8,197 bases of DNA, taken from contig JAGCWG010000420.1 in the NCBI GenBank assembly GCA_017961965.1, positions 1 to 8,197 on the forward strand, given 5' to 3'. The notes below the pieces were generated by a model. It searched no databases, had not been told where the DNA came from, and saw nothing but the letters and a program-made list of their open reading frames with translations. A program made the translations under genes and the position numbers. Every line of letters begins with the position of its first letter. Position 1 is the first letter of the stretch. This DNA is from Bacteroidaceae bacterium (GTDB taxonomy: Bacteria; Bacteroidota; Bacteroidia; Bacteroidales; Bacteroidaceae). This document shows, piece by piece, positions 7,601 through 8,197 of the stretch.

Positions 7601-7805
7601 CAAGTCGGTCGGTAACCTCAAGCTCCACCTGGTGAGATGAAGCACCTGGATAAGTGGTTACGACCATGGCTTGCTTGACCTTCAAGGCCGGGTCCTCCAG
7701 CTTACTCATTGACTGGTAAGAGAGGAATCCACCTATTATGAGGCACACAACAAGGAAATTAACCAGTTTCCTGTTGTCAAGTGCCCATTTACTATAATTA
7801 ATCAT
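4674..7805 (-). CDS. RND multidrug efflux pump, inner-membrane permease (AcrB/HAE-1 type)
   Basis: This is a complete 1043-residue protein, the usual size for AcrB-type pumps, which are proton-driven trimeric antiporters that pass drugs or other compounds from periplasm and membrane to a TolC-like channel. The first membrane helix is at about 13-30, followed by a large periplasmic porter loop with the family element YPGASSHQVE (52-61). Helices 2-6 lie at about 336-487. The TM4 proton-relay motif reads GMLVDNAIVIVD (398-409), with Asp402 kept and Asn403 in place of the second Asp of AcrB. A second porter half spans about 550-880. Helices 8-12 run from about 890 to 1040, with the TM10 Lys956 in GMMIKNGIV and an RLRP segment (986-989). 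The adaptor gene lies 140 bp upstream and the outer-membrane factor 392 bp downstream, all on one strand, which makes a tripartite operon. It is closer to HAE-1 drug pumps than to metal pumps, judging from the TM4 motif; the substrate is unknown. Confidence 0.96.
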   Translation of the reverse strand: MINYSKWALDNRKLVNFLVVCLIIGGFLSYQSMSKLEDPALKVKQAMVVTTYPGASSHQVELEVTDRLEKAIREMPSVNNVQSASYADLSLITVELQTTVANDAVEQEWDLLRRKVSNVQAKLPAGASVPMVRDDFGDVYGMFYALVGDGLGDRQLSDYAELLKREIVAIDGVSRVEIYGARSKCIEIKLREDRMAHLGVLPTEVLATLNNQNKTSYAGYWDNGDKRVRVTVNDKFNNVEDIADMLIAGHDDDQIRLKDIADIVEDYEHTTRNEMFRNGERALGISVSCLTSYDILKVGEKVENKIAELEKRMPAGVKCEKVFFQPERVSNALNTFLINLLESVIIVVVVLIFFMGLKSGIMIGMSLVSIVFGSFLILNGFDGTLQRVSLASFILAMGMLVDNAIVIVDGILIDIKQGKSRIEALTSIGAKTAMPLLGATLIAILAFLPIFLSPDSAGVYVRDLFIVIAVSLLLSWILALVHVPIMADRMFKTNDAVGDDKDSSVDLYSGKAYDVLEKILTLGLRFRWTMVGVAVALLAVSGLCYKFLNQAFFPDMEYDQLYMEYKLPEGSNSTQVEADLVKIQELIRANSKSVKSITASVGGTPSRYNLVRSIATPSLSYGELIIDFESPGALVDEMDSLQKLVSDNFPDAYVKFKRYNLMFKKYPIEACFHGPDPQVLHSLTDSAMAIVRRSDKVYLPTTDWEPLVPTLVVDYNQAAARNSGITRADISLSMLTYAGGIPIGQFYDGLNPENIYVKCVDSNGDEVQNLNNVSVFGTLPNIKSIFNMTTVRKVVTGAMNKDDILESLGQTTPLSQVAHGVKIKWEEPVVMRYNGERTQRLQCSPRPGVGTEAARKAIAKDREKIQLPEGYSLSWEGEKKASDQSMKYLFNAFPMAIVMMILILIMLFKDYKKPTIIFLCIPLILVGVIPSVLISGKAFGFVAIVGVLGLIGMMIKNGIVLMDEISLEIEQGMEPREALINSSKSRLRPVMMASLTTILGMIPLVPDAMFGSLAVTIMGGLFMGTLITLIFIPVLYALFFKVH

Positions 7806-7820
7806 TTGTGTATTTCGCTT

Positions 7821-7914
7821 TGAAGTAAAAAGAAGTTAATAGGAGTTAATTCCGCTACGCTCCATGGAGTAAAAAGACGATACCCTTATCGCTAATTCTT
7901 CATTTATTAACTTC
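7821..7914. repeat. Intergenic repeat block between adaptor and pump genes
   Basis: Three 10-bp units follow one another: TGAAGTAAAA, AGAAGTTAAT, AGGAGTTAAT (7821-7850). After a 13-base interruption comes ATGGAGTAAAAAGACG (7864-7879), which ends like the arms of the block at 2669-2871. A 10-bp perfect inverted repeat, GAAGTTAATA (7832-7841) with TATTAACTTC (7905-7914), brackets the block. CTCCATGGAG (7860-7869) is a perfect 10-bp palindrome. The 140-bp gap has no open frame and no TAnnTTTG box on the minus strand, so the pump gene is probably read from a promoter upstream of the adaptor. Confidence 0.6.
7871..7892 (-). terminator. Possible weak terminator or attenuator inside the efflux operon
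   Basis: On the minus strand a short stem (CGATA, four-base loop, TATCG; 7891-7887 with 7882-7878, plus one G-U pair) is followed by TC and then five T (7875-7871). The stem is only 5 to 6 bp and AT-rich, so full termination is unlikely; partial attenuation between the adaptor and pump genes is possible. Confidence 0.25.
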
Positions 7915-7916
7915 AT

Positions 7917-7945
7917 TTTGAATTTTGAATTCTGAATTTTTAATT
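7917..7945. repeat. Short GAATTTT-type direct repeats after the adaptor stop
   Basis: The strand reads as successive near-copies of TTTTGAATTTTGAATTCTGAATTTTTAA-type sequence, with GAATTTT or GAATTCT at about 7- to 8-base steps. This simple AT-rich tract begins immediately beyond the adaptor stop codon. No function is visible. Confidence 0.4.
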
Positions 7946-8197
7946 TCAAAGTAGTCCTCCCACATTGCTCTTGCTTGCAGGCTTGATAGGCTTCACCTTC
8001 TGACCATCAACGATGTTGCGGACACCAGTAGCAACGACCTTACTCCCCTTCTTTATGCCCTTCACGTTGGAAGAACCGTCACGGTTGAGCTGGAGAACAG
8101 TAACGTCCTTTGCCCTGGCAACACCATCATCGTACATATAAATAATAGTCTTGCCATCCTTGTTGAGAACAGCAGATGTAGGCACATTGACCACACC
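7946..8197 (-). CDS. RND periplasmic adaptor (membrane fusion protein), C-terminal end only
   Basis: Only the last 83 codons and the TGA lie in the window; the frame stays open through the right edge, so the start is outside and the Val codon near 8194 is not a true start. The visible part matches the membrane-proximal domain of HlyD/AcrA-type adaptors, which join the inner-membrane pump to the TolC channel in the periplasm. It has VPTSAVL, then a strand pair around KTIIYMYDDGVARAKDV, then KGIKKGSKVVATGVRNIVDGQKVKPI, the family's usual glycine-rich ending. A short Lys/Ser-rich tail (about 12 residues) closes the protein. Its position 140 bp upstream of the RND pump gene supports the call. Any N-terminal lipid anchor and the operon promoter would lie beyond the edge. 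Confidence 0.88.
   Translation of the reverse strand, partial: GVVNVPTSAVLNKDGKTIIYMYDDGVARAKDVTVLQLNRDGSSNVKGIKKGSKVVATGVRNIVDGQKVKPIKPASKSNVGGLL

Noticed and set aside
7999..8194. Start of the adaptor fragment at the Val codon near 8194
   Set aside because: The frame stays open to the window edge and the visible part is only the C-terminal domain of the family, so the true start is upstream of the window.

Overview
The window looks like chromosomal DNA of a gut- or rumen-type Bacteroidales bacterium, most likely Prevotella-like. This is inferred from four things: the TolC/RND protein style, AT-rich leaders without Shine-Dalgarno sites, TAnnTTTG-type -7 boxes, and a secreted multi-domain GH10 xylanase. 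Every supported gene lies on the minus strand, so transcription runs from high to low coordinates. No tRNA, rRNA, CRISPR array or transposase gene was seen.

Layout in the order of transcription: (1) 8197-7946 is the C-terminal end of an RND periplasmic adaptor (membrane fusion protein), cut by the window edge. (2) 7945-7806 is a 140-bp gap with short phased repeats and inverted repeats. (3) 7805-4674 is a complete 1043-residue inner-membrane RND pump. (4) 4673-4282 is a 392-bp gap filled by a fold-back element with 37-bp perfect inverted ends. (5) 4281-2881 is a complete 466-residue TolC-like outer-membrane factor. (6) 2880-2480 holds a 203-bp inverted-repeat block built of 11-bp tandem units, a strong intrinsic terminator for the efflux operon, and the probable promoter of the next gene. 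(7) 2479-1 is the first 826 codons of a GH10 endo-xylanase with two Ig-like/CBM6 pairs. It is open at the window edge and its stop codon lies outside.

The adaptor, pump and outer-membrane factor together make a complete tripartite efflux system, presumably one operon whose promoter lies beyond the right edge. The xylanase is a separate transcription unit: a terminator and its own promoter-like boxes separate it from the operon, and it would act on xylan outside the cytoplasm.

The coding content is ordinary. The unusual part is the non-coding DNA: all three intergenic gaps hold structured repeats (long inverted arms, 10- to 11-bp phased units, three-base-loop palindromes), and a GGAGT-A-run-AAGACG motif recurs in two of them. 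These look like dispersed, possibly MITE-like elements that would also be transcribed within the efflux mRNA. Their identity and function are not established by this sequence alone.
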